A stretch of 28,211 nt of DNA, from NCBI GenBank assembly GCA_964354865.1, contig CAYHBN010000010.1:1-28211 (forward strand), given 5' to 3'. The translations under genes and the position numbers were made by a program. Origin of the DNA: JAHFJU01 sp964354865 (GTDB lineage Bacteria; Patescibacteriota; Gracilibacteria; UBA1369; UM-FILTER-53-11). The notes under the pieces were generated by a model, which searched no databases, was not told the DNA's origin, and worked only from the letters and a program-made list of their open reading frames with translations. Positions 9,001 through 14,848 of the stretch are shown here, piece after piece; the first letter of the stretch is position 1; every line of letters starts with the position of its first letter.

Positions 9001-9575
9001 AATTGTTCGGTAAAAGCCTTTTTCCATGAAGAGCCTTCGGCAGAATAAATTTCTTCCAATTTTGTTATTGCAGTTAACTCGGTTGCATTAGGAGTGATAG
9101 GAAAGTTGCCTGAATGAACTGCATCGATAAGTTTTTTAGGAGTTGAAACATCGAGCCCATTGAGTGAGCCGATTTTCATAAGAACGCTCAGCGCACAGCC
9201 AAAAGTGGCTGCTGCATCGGCTATTTTCTGTTCTTCGATTGCCTCTCGAGGTTTATCGAAATCTTCCCATGGGTTGATTGATGCAATCTCGGCTGGTGAC
9301 TCGGCATCGTAATAACGGCCTTGATCTACCTTGCTCTCAAGTACATTGAGTGAAATATCAGCCCCTTTTTGTTTTGATTCAATTTTTACCTTTAACTTAC
9401 CCGTATCTGCTTTTTCACCAGCGGTCTCTGCCGTCGGTTCCGGTTCAAGGGTTCTTCGTGTATGAGTTTCGTTACTTTCTTGTGTGTCATCGAGGGCTTC
9501 GTCATGTTCTGGCAAAACCTCAAGGTTGCCATATGCTTCCACCGTTGTTTTTTGATTTCCTGTTTTTTGTACCAT
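6039..9575 (-). CDS. Giant (1178-residue) membrane-associated protein of unknown function
   Basis: I do not recognise this protein. The first 270 residues are polar and acidic, rich in Glu, Lys, Thr and Ala, with no signal peptide. Two hydrophobic helices follow (about 272-295 and 315-342), separated by a charged Lys/Asp/Glu/Gly linker. A small Ala/Gly-rich hydrophobic patch (GVAIAGGAAAIAATG, about 560) precedes a Ser/Gln/Glu-rich linker and a long charged, probably alpha-helical middle (about 650-950). The C-terminus has Gly/Ala-rich hydrophobic stretches near 1010, 1062-1088 and 1130-1150. Around 1032-1053, APGWGTWLDAKQAWTGKESF then TGNPL loosely resembles the pre-toxin TG motif of polymorphic toxins, but no toxin domain follows. 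ATG 9575 has a good -10 upstream. The gene stands alone between elp3 (convergent) and two small ORFs. Confidence 0.85.
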   Translation of the reverse strand: MVQKTGNQKTTVEAYGNLEVLPEHDEALDDTQESNETHTRRTLEPEPTAETAGEKADTGKLKVKIESKQKGADISLNVLESKVDQGRYYDAESPAEIASINPWEDFDKPREAIEEQKIADAAATFGCALSVLMKIGSLNGLDVSTPKKLIDAVHSGNFPITPNATELTAITKLEEIYSAEGSSWKKAFTEQFWGGLWGQVVSSKETEVRGIPESAIHSPASQASIAAANKAKADSGSLQNVAQNSVQSTPKTAAGVGNWLSQKWDEAKENPGTALLYTGIAAAGIYGLYKIAKYLLKDDGSKDGEKAGEKEEGGMIGKILKYVLGAGAIGGGAYGLFGLFRSLTAGAEGKIVDGAGSKIVDTIKEKLGLDDKHGETVTGLLAKGEIGGAIEAVFNGLDKEKDYHDALAVKIKHEVQGEKLIGKVLYTFKDKNFTDFMDSDPKYSLEFFNDTSNTIMDVFKDIPGASKITGGVYGMDAEDQKSATIELQTYFQKNQKRLDANIPIDKKTTTIGEVLRMLVPIGSPELKNLAPDKKTQSTPPPEPSAQGESKENTGVAIAGGAAAIAATGSISQQIGHESTHGSTIKPQSEVSTPQIETSSGNEVTWSAIKDVLKDESVSSDSKSERNKIILQQPENSPFRKQLKTNEELLDGLPTMAQLHEAIDALEKRAKSLDSLWLKTKNEEEKEPIEEKQREIREYMAVLLKLIPQNEAAAENYLKAMQTGDTETVQKAMTQITMVKGKLGEALHDSLTREGWAFLENQMVMRGIPIAWNFYHNWLHAEDLRQENGKYIFGKFWGTLKSVLGGSTHRLRGTGDVKGPPMELDEIERLTGKFKEDIETLRTDLSETGKGELGDNVDKRFFDKYKKIETDGVLIRTDIERRIKAADEAAAQAMARQDKAAFEAAKSELNRCYKATADIEAGVVHSVEEGWQILHKRFGAEDLGRKPIGYLDILETSINQKGYEGGMQQLRSTMRSVIKNFKKKSEYSLWRSLVPSKTAIGVYGLQLGLGSYLLKDEQTSANEAFWQSAQMAAPGWGTWLDAKQAWTGKESFTGNPLDGTDQFISGAFAAAGGLSDSLTLFGLGFIGRYVLDGAKTVRGLSKLRKAQMALENLGKGYKEYKGSKAFALTGKLHLATAGLAIGVIGTQVIKAGLEKYGEVNLSEGAYNDIVAPLKDGEVN

Positions 9576-9598
9576 ATTTTTGTTTATTAAATCTTTAA

Positions 9599-9604
9599 AT
9601 TATA
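9599..9604 (-). promoter_or_regulatory. Extended -10 promoter of the giant gene
   Basis: On the minus strand TGG precedes TATAAT (9604-9599), a consensus extended -10 box, 23 bases before ATG 9575. The leader would be about 17 bases, longer than for most genes here. The -35 region is poor, which is tolerated with an extended -10. Confidence 0.45.
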
Positions 9605-9667
9605 CCATAAAGAGGCAGCTATTCATAGCCACGTATTGGCATCAGTACGCGAGCTCACGTTCGATTT

Positions 9668-9802
9668 TTACTCGCATTCCTCGCCCGCAAGAAGGGGATT
9701 TACGACATAGGTAGTTCCGTCTGGCCGAGCAAACAGGTATCGGTCGCCGCGTTCGATTATTCTAACGTTCGAGTGAGGCAGTTGTTGTTTCTTTGTCTCC
9801 AT
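9668..9802 (-). CDS. Small hypothetical protein, or 3' half of a frameshifted gene
   Basis: From ATG 9802 this encodes 44 residues (METKKQQLPHSNVRIIERGD.. to ..GEECE). The tail NVRIIERGDRYLFARPDGTTYVV looks like a short beta-rich soluble segment. The frame stays open up to ATG 9859, but that extension overlaps the neighbouring ORF and reads as a hydrophobic stretch. It overlaps the 77-residue ORF by 41 bp in a +1 frame, so both could be one gene of about 107 residues split by an inserted base. No family recognised. Confidence 0.35.
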   Translation of the reverse strand: METKKQQLPHSNVRIIERGDRYLFARPDGTTYVVNPLLAGEECE

Positions 9803-9995
9803 ATATAAGAGCAGAGCCCAAATCATAAAGAGCAGGAGACGTGCGGTCGTATGGAACATAAATTCTGAGCCGCTCAGATTCAGTCGCTTGCCTTATTTTC
9901 TGAATAGTATCTGCTATCGCCAGAACATCAGGCGAATCCGGCTTAGGTTTATCAACGTCAATTCGGGATACTATTTCAGTATGTATTTGATTCAT
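9762..9995 (-). CDS. Small hypothetical protein, possibly 5' half of a frameshifted gene
   Basis: Encodes 77 residues (MNQIHTEIVSRIDVDKPKPD..). The middle, VLAIADTIQKIRQATESERL, is probably an amphipathic helix, followed by RIYVPYDRTSPALYDLG. It is soluble, with no signal peptide or membrane segment. A GATACT lies only three bases before ATG 9995, too close for a standard promoter. The last 13 residues lie in the region that overlaps the following ORF, so the natural product may continue into that frame. Function unknown. Confidence 0.4.
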   Translation of the reverse strand: MNQIHTEIVSRIDVDKPKPDSPDVLAIADTIQKIRQATESERLRIYVPYDRTSPALYDLGSALIYGDKETTTASLER

Positions 9996-10499
9996 GTGAG
10001 TATCAATTATTAGAAGAGCATATTAAAACATAGCTAAAAAATACTGTCAAACATAACAGGGGATATGTTTTATTAGGTATCTCCTACTTTGCACAATATA
10101 CCTTGTACAAAGTGCCCTAGATTTGAACCGTTGATAGACGCTCAACAGTTAAAAAGGCGTTCAAAAGCCAACTATGCATATTAAATTTACGTTGAAGGAA
10201 TCGCAACATCTTATTAATAAGCCAAAAAAGCTGAGTTAAACGAAAAATGCAGAAAAGTGTATCTATAACAGCCTAATCACCTATCGTTCAAAAGCTAAAG
10301 GTAGCTATTGCTCGTTATTTTGTTAAATAACGAGGCGGGGAGTTGGGATAATGGCTTATGCAAGCCAAAAGAGTCAAAACTCGCGTTTATAGGCGTTTTT
10401 GAGTAATAAATGAATACGAGGTCGTTACAGTAGCTGTAAAAATGCTGTTTATGAACAAAAAATGTATTCAGGTCTGCCGATTGAGGGTATAACGAAATC
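9996..10499. other. Gene-free 500-bp region rich in perfect hairpins (candidate structured RNA)
   Basis: No convincing ORF lies here; a 71-residue minus-strand frame has unconvincing composition. Perfect or near-perfect inverted repeats are: 10087-10096 with 10103-10112 (one mismatch); GTTGA/TCAAC at 10130-10146; palindrome 10210-10221; AGCTA/TAGCT at 10293-10306; a 10-bp stem 10311-10320 with 10325-10334 and a TGTT loop; TGGCTT/AAGCCA at 10352-10367; GAGT/ACTC at 10371-10382; TTACAG/CTGTAA at 10425-10439. TGAATAC 10411-10417 pairs with GTATTCA 10464-10470 around two smaller hairpins, a three-way-junction layout. CGTTCAAAAGC occurs twice (10158-10168 and 10285-10295). I found no signature of RNase P, SRP RNA or the tRNA-like end of tmRNA. 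Strand and function are unknown. Confidence 0.45.
10311..10334. repeat. 10-bp perfect inverted repeat with TGTT loop
   Basis: CTCGTTATTT at 10311-10320 is exactly complementary to AAATAACGAG at 10325-10334. It is the longest perfect stem of the hairpin cluster. No U tract follows on either strand, so it does not look like an intrinsic terminator. Confidence 0.7.
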
Positions 10500-12587
10500 T
10501 TAGTCTCCAACGACCATCGTTTTTGCCATTTCAGACATCTTCATTTGCAGGTTTTTATGTGAATCCAGCTTGGGATCATTTTTAAGAATTGTAAGTGCTG
10601 CTTTACGAGTATCGGTGACGGTCGAGGCATCACTTAAGCTGGCCATCTTTAAATCTGGCAGTCCACTTTGTGCAGTGCCAAAAACTTCACCAGGCCCTCG
10701 TAACTGCAAATCAATTTCTGCTAATTTGAATCCGGAGTCGTATTTCACTAAAGCCTCTAGCCGTTTTATTGCGTCAGGAGAGTATGAGGAGGGGAACAAT
10801 AAACAGTATGAATCGTGTACTCCCCTGCCCACGCGACCTCTAAACTGATGCAGTTGAGCCAATCCAAAGCGTTCTGCTCCCTCGATCATCATTATTGTTG
10901 CGTTTGGAACGTCAACCCCCACTTCGACAACTGAGGTAGAAACAAGTATATCGATCTCCCCTTTTGAAAATTGTGCCATCGTTGCTTCTTTTTCTTCGGC
11001 CTTCATTTGGCCATGTAATAAACCGACTTTTTCTTTTTGAAATATATCGAGTTTGAGTGTTTCATATTCCTTAACGGCTGCCTTTAATTCTATTTTTTCT
11101 GATTCATTAACAAGCGGAAAAATAATAAATGCTTGTCTGCCTGCTTTTATTTGTTCTTTGATCCAGTCATAGGCGTCTTTGCGTTTTTCTTCAGGAACAA
11201 TGCGCGTCATTATTGGCTTTCTGCCTGGCGGAAGCTCGTCTATGATTGAAAGCTCTTGGTCTCCATACATGACCAGTGCGAGTGACCGTGGAATAGGCGT
11301 CGCGCTTAAGTGCAGCATGTGGGGGCTACCCTGCGATTTTAAAAGTTCTCGTTGTTTCACGCCAAAGCGGTGTTGCTCATCAATGATCGCAAGTCCTAAT
11401 TTTTTAAAGGTGATTGAGTCTTGAATAAGAGAATGTGTACCAACAATAACCTGAGTGCGTCCATCGCGCAGTCCATCAGCCATTATTTTTTTCTCTTTCT
11501 GGGTGAGTGCGCCAATAAAAAGGTGAGGCTGAATACCGAGTGGTTTTAATACTTTTTGCATGGTTGCAAAATGTTGGCGCGCAAGAATTTCAGTAGGGGC
11601 CAAGAGGCATGTTTGAAATCCAGCCTTTACCGCGTGATACATGGCACAGGCAGCGATAACGGTTTCTCCCGAGCCGGTATCCCCTTCTACCAGTCGTGAC
11701 ATAGGGTAGGGCAGCGCCATATCGGTGAGAATTTCAGTAAGTGTTCGTGTTTGTGCCTTGGTGAGTTTCCATGGTAAATGAGATTCGAACTCTCCTCTCC
11801 ATTCAGGCAAAAATATCATTTGTTTGTGATGCAATTTTGCGAGCCGGCGCCACTCAAGTTTTCGATGGATTGCAGCAAGTTGAACGATCAGCAATTCGTT
11901 AAACGCCAGTCTGCGTTTTGCAGCTTCGAGCGATACTTCATCTTCGGGAAAATGCACTGCTTTAAGTGCCGTTGTATACGGAATCAGTTTGTACTCTGCA
12001 AGTGTTTCTTCTGGCACAAATTCTTGAACTAATTCAGTGTAGGGAAGAATCGAAAAAAGCTTTTCCCTCAGCCATTTTGAAGACATTCGTCGTCCTTTTT
12101 TTTCGGTCGAATAAATATCGAGCTCGGTCTCGGGATACACGGGCACAATGCGTGCCGTATGAATGGTCTGTGTTTTTACGACTTCGATTTTTGGACTCTT
12201 AAATGCGAATGAAGAAGTTCGCGGATTAAAGGCAACTTTCCCTGCAACGCTTACATCTGACCCCACTTTTAATAACGATGCGAGATATGGTTGATTAAAA
12301 AGCGCTATTTTTATTGATCCAGAGTCGTCGCTAATGAGCACATTACAAATCCTCATTTTTGTTCGAAAAATATAGCGAGAATTTACTGCTGTCACTTTTC
12401 CGCGAATCGTATTTACCTCGTTTGGTACTAACTCAATAATGCGTCGAACTTCGCGCTCGTCAGTGTATCGTCGTGGAAAATAGTGAAGTAGATCGTACAC
12501 GGTCAAAACCCCCAGTTCGGTCAATCGTCCGAGATGTGCTTTGGTTGTTTTAAGAACCTCCGACAGGCGTGTGTGTATACTCACCAT
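10500..12587 (-). CDS. recG: ATP-dependent DNA helicase RecG, Walker A lysine replaced by glutamate
   Basis: RecG remodels stalled forks and branched DNA. The 695-residue length is normal. An N-terminal wedge/OB region includes LTELGVLTVYDLLHYFPRRY and RGKVTAVNSRYIF. The helicase core has LLAPTEILARQHF, the RecG-specific box IIDEQHRFGVKQRE, HLSATPIPRSLAL, VSTSVVEVGVDVPNA and QFRGRVGRG, and the C-terminal RecG tail is present. Unusually, the Walker A loop reads GDTGSGET: codon 308 (11666-11664) is GAA where almost all helicases have AAA or AAG for lysine. Such a change should abolish ATP binding or hydrolysis. It is a single G for A difference, so a sequencing error or strain mutation is possible. 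Transcription probably starts just downstream of the tyrS stop. Confidence 0.95.
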   Translation of the reverse strand: MVSIHTRLSEVLKTTKAHLGRLTELGVLTVYDLLHYFPRRYTDEREVRRIIELVPNEVNTIRGKVTAVNSRYIFRTKMRICNVLISDDSGSIKIALFNQPYLASLLKVGSDVSVAGKVAFNPRTSSFAFKSPKIEVVKTQTIHTARIVPVYPETELDIYSTEKKGRRMSSKWLREKLFSILPYTELVQEFVPEETLAEYKLIPYTTALKAVHFPEDEVSLEAAKRRLAFNELLIVQLAAIHRKLEWRRLAKLHHKQMIFLPEWRGEFESHLPWKLTKAQTRTLTEILTDMALPYPMSRLVEGDTGSGETVIAACAMYHAVKAGFQTCLLAPTEILARQHFATMQKVLKPLGIQPHLFIGALTQKEKKIMADGLRDGRTQVIVGTHSLIQDSITFKKLGLAIIDEQHRFGVKQRELLKSQGSPHMLHLSATPIPRSLALVMYGDQELSIIDELPPGRKPIMTRIVPEEKRKDAYDWIKEQIKAGRQAFIIFPLVNESEKIELKAAVKEYETLKLDIFQKEKVGLLHGQMKAEEKEATMAQFSKGEIDILVSTSVVEVGVDVPNATIMMIEGAERFGLAQLHQFRGRVGRGVHDSYCLLFPSSYSPDAIKRLEALVKYDSGFKLAEIDLQLRGPGEVFGTAQSGLPDLKMASLSDASTVTDTRKAALTILKNDPKLDSHKNLQMKMSEMAKTMVVGD

Positions 12588-12593
12588 ATAGAC

Positions 12594-12599
12594 AGAATA
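12594..12599 (-). promoter_or_regulatory. Possible -10 box of recG
   Basis: TATTCT lies on the minus strand six bases before ATG 12587, in the 15-bp gap after tyrS. It matches the short -10 to start spacing seen elsewhere in this window and would give a leaderless recG message. No good -35 was seen. Confidence 0.3.
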
Positions 12600-12602
12600 G
12601 CT

Positions 12603-13790
12603 CTATTTCTGAATATATGCAAAGTGACGCTTTCCAACTTGCAAAAGAGTCTTTTTAGAAAGACCTATGACCGCTTTGAAATCGCTGACTTTTACTTCAT
12701 CGAGTGAAACTCCCCCGCCCTCAATTAAGCGCTTTGCCTCTCCCTTTGACTTTGCGAAACCAACGGCAACGACCAAATCGCAAATTCCCATTTCAGCTAC
12801 ACCAAGATTCTTTTCTTCAATATCAGTCGGCTTATCTTTCTTCTGAAAAATCTGAATAAACTCTGCTTCGGCACTTTCGGCAGCTTCTTTTGAGTGGTAC
12901 ATGGTAACCAATTCTCGTGCGAGTCTCATTTTAATATTTCGAGGATTTTCTCCCGAATCCATTTTTGCTTTGAGCTCTGCAACTTCGCTCATTGGTATTC
13001 TGGTGCAGCACTCAAAGTACGTAAAAATGAGTGAGTCATTGACCGACATAACTTTTCCGTACATGTCGTTCGGTGCGTCGTTAATATATATGCAGTTCTG
13101 GTAGGTTTTGCTCATCTTTCGGCCATCGGTGCCCTCGACTAATTTTGTGGTGAGCGCAAATTTTTCGCGTTTCATACCGAAAAATTGCATCAGCTGACGT
13201 CCTGCAAGAATATTAAAGAGTTGATCGTTTCCACCAACCTCAAAATCGACATCGAGTGCAACGGAGTCGTATCCCTGCATGAGTGGGTAAAAAAACTCTG
13301 GTAGTGCAATTGGCTTACCCTCTGCAATCCTTTTTTGGTACATGTCTCGCTCTAGCATCTGTTGTACCGTAAAGCTCGAGGCGAGTTTTAGAATATCCGC
13401 AAAGTTCATTTTTTCAAGCCACTCGTGGTTGTATCTCAGCTCAACTTTTGAAAAATCCAAGATTTTTTCTGCCTGCTCTTTATACGTTTCGAAGTTTCGT
13501 ACCACATCTTCACGGGTGAGAGCTTCTCTCAGTTTATCTCGCCCCGTAGGATCACCAATCATTGCCGTAAATGAACCTATCAAAAAGATCACATGGTGAC
13601 CGGCGTCTTGAAAATCACGTAGCTTTAACAAGGGTACCGAGTGTCCTACGTGTAATTGAGCACCAGTTGGATCAATTCCTAGGTACAAACGAAGTGGTTT
13701 ACCTGTTTTTAATTTTTCTTCAGCGAGTGTTCGTGGCACCACGTCGCTTACTCCCCTGGTTAGTAATTCACTTTCTGTTTGATTCTTCAT
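12603..13790 (-). CDS. tyrS: Tyrosyl-tRNA synthetase
   Basis: A class I synthetase that charges tRNA(Tyr). The 395-residue product has LYLGIDPTGAQLHVGH with the HIGH-type motif at 47-50, the tyrosine and ATP site segments MQGYDSVALDVDFEVGGNDQ (171-190), and the KMSKS-type loop KMSKT at 225-229. The last 70 residues form an S4-like RNA-binding domain (AKSKGEAKRLIEGGGVSLDE). Length is normal for this class. ATG 13790 gives MKNQTESELLTRG, a plausible N-terminus. It lies 15 bp upstream of recG on the same strand and is divergent from the TrmB-like gene. Nothing appears damaged. Confidence 0.97.
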   Translation of the reverse strand: MKNQTESELLTRGVSDVVPRTLAEEKLKTGKPLRLYLGIDPTGAQLHVGHSVPLLKLRDFQDAGHHVIFLIGSFTAMIGDPTGRDKLREALTREDVVRNFETYKEQAEKILDFSKVELRYNHEWLEKMNFADILKLASSFTVQQMLERDMYQKRIAEGKPIALPEFFYPLMQGYDSVALDVDFEVGGNDQLFNILAGRQLMQFFGMKREKFALTTKLVEGTDGRKMSKTYQNCIYINDAPNDMYGKVMSVNDSLIFTYFECCTRIPMSEVAELKAKMDSGENPRNIKMRLARELVTMYHSKEAAESAEAEFIQIFQKKDKPTDIEEKNLGVAEMGICDLVVAVGFAKSKGEAKRLIEGGGVSLDEVKVSDFKAVIGLSKKTLLQVGKRHFAYIQK

Positions 13791-13819
13791 AATAAGATAA
13801 CTTGCTTTTTAATGCTGGC

Positions 13820-13825
13820 ATTATA
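13820..13825 (-). promoter_or_regulatory. Probable -10 box of tyrS
   Basis: A consensus TATAAT lies on the minus strand 29 bases before ATG 13790, implying a leader of just over 20 bases. The -35 region is weak. A TATCTT closer to the start is an alternative. Confidence 0.4.
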
Positions 13826-13880
13826 TAGTGGCTTAAAGGAGTCCATAAAAAGAGCTATTGTCAAAAGAGGTTTTGCTGTT

Positions 13881-13928
13881 ACAATTAATCTCTAATGGTG
13901 TTGTTAGGTAGTGATAACAATTAATACT
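13881..13928 (+). promoter_or_regulatory. Promoter of the TrmB-like gene with overlapping inverted and direct repeats
   Basis: AATACT (13923-13928) lies eight bases before ATG 13937, a leaderless arrangement; TTGTTA 13901-13906 can serve as -35 with a 16-base spacer. The same TTGTTA forms a perfect inverted repeat with TAACAA at 13915-13920 (8-base centre). ACAATTAAT occurs at 13881-13889 and again at 13917-13925. The dyad between -35 and -10 is a likely operator, perhaps for the regulator itself. Confidence 0.45.
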
Positions 13929-13936
13929 ACACACCT

Positions 13937-14842
13937 ATGCTCAAGACTGTTTTACAGAATATAGGGCTAACAGACAAAGATGCCGATGTGTATCTTGCCT
14001 GTTTAGAGATGGGAACCCAGCCAGCCAGTGTTATTGCAAAGCGAGCAGGATTAAAAAGACCAACCACCTATCTTATTTTAGAGTCCCTCGTTAAGCGTGG
14101 ATTAATGAGTGAATATTCTGGTAGTTCAGTAAAATTTTTCACGCCAGTTCAGCCCGATCAGCTCATGTCGTATGTAGAAAAGCAAAAACGCTCTTTGTCT
14201 CAGCATCAACGCGAATTAGAACAGTATTTACCGCAATTAAGTGCGCTTGCAAATCCGTACTCATTGAACCCAAAAGTACGGTTTTTTGATGGTATAGAAG
14301 GAGTTGAAAGAGTAATGAACGATACCTTTACTACAAAAGAACCGATTCGTTGTTTTACCTCACTCGATTGCTGGTTTTTGAGGCCAGAAACACAGGAATA
14401 TATTATGTGGTACGGCAAACAACGCGTAAAACACTATAAAATTCCAGAACGAGCAATCGCAAATGACACACCAAAAAACAGAAAATACCTCGAAGATGAT
14501 TATCCCGATATTCAAGAGACAGATATATATTCTCAGTTTCGATGGTTGCCATCAGATGTTGGCCTCTTTCAGAACGAAATTAATATATACGATAACAAAG
14601 TTGCGATAGTGTCAATTTCTCAGCGAGAGTTGCTTGGAATGATTATCGAAAGTGAAAGTATCGCGACCACTCAAAAAGCTATCTTCGAAGTAGCTTGGAA
14701 GGCGGCAGAACCAAGCAGGCAAGAGAAGGCTAAGTTGCAGGCTTTAGCTCGCGAGAATATAATAAGACACCACAAACCAATTTTAGAGCTACCAAATTTT
14801 AAGCCCGTCGCTAAGTCAGAATCTAAAAAAGATACGAAATAA
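13937..14842 (+). CDS. TrmB-like winged-helix transcriptional regulator
   Basis: The 301-residue protein begins with a winged helix typical of the TrmB family (MLKTVLQNIGLTDKDADVYL.. with recognition helix KRAGLKRPTTYLILESLVKRGL). A short coiled coil follows (VEKQKRSLSQHQRELEQYL), then a C-terminal domain of about 200 residues with VRFFDGIEGVERVMNDTF, a segment common in TrmB-like proteins from this kind of bacterium. Archaeal TrmB proteins sense sugars, but the C-terminal domain here is not clearly the sugar-binding version, so the ligand is unknown. It stands six bases upstream of an orphan 503-residue gene, implying co-transcription. A dyad in its own promoter suggests autoregulation. Confidence 0.8.
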   Translation: MLKTVLQNIGLTDKDADVYLACLEMGTQPASVIAKRAGLKRPTTYLILESLVKRGLMSEYSGSSVKFFTPVQPDQLMSYVEKQKRSLSQHQRELEQYLPQLSALANPYSLNPKVRFFDGIEGVERVMNDTFTTKEPIRCFTSLDCWFLRPETQEYIMWYGKQRVKHYKIPERAIANDTPKNRKYLEDDYPDIQETDIYSQFRWLPSDVGLFQNEINIYDNKVAIVSISQRELLGMIIESESIATTQKAIFEVAWKAAEPSRQEKAKLQALARENIIRHHKPILELPNFKPVAKSESKKDTK

Positions 14843-14848
14843 CTTTAT

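Noticed and set aside
9803..9859. Upstream extension of the 44-residue ORF as a membrane helix
   Set aside because: The hydrophobic stretch exists only in the overlap with another frame and lacks start signals; more likely a frame artefact.
10293..10439. CRISPR array or integron attC sites
   Set aside because: The hairpins differ in sequence and spacing, there is no repeated unit with spacers, and no attC core (GTTRRRY) pairing is found.
9996..10499. tmRNA, RNase P RNA or SRP RNA
   Set aside because: Lacks the tmRNA tRNA-like end with CCA and a GTTCRANYC T-arm, the RNase P GAGGAAAGTCC block, and the SRP GGAAG tetraloop region on either strand.
10295..10510. Minus-strand 71-residue ORF overlapping the recG 3' end
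   Set aside because: Composition is unlike a protein (mixed aromatic and polar, no pattern), it spans the hairpin cluster and overlaps recG; treated as chance.
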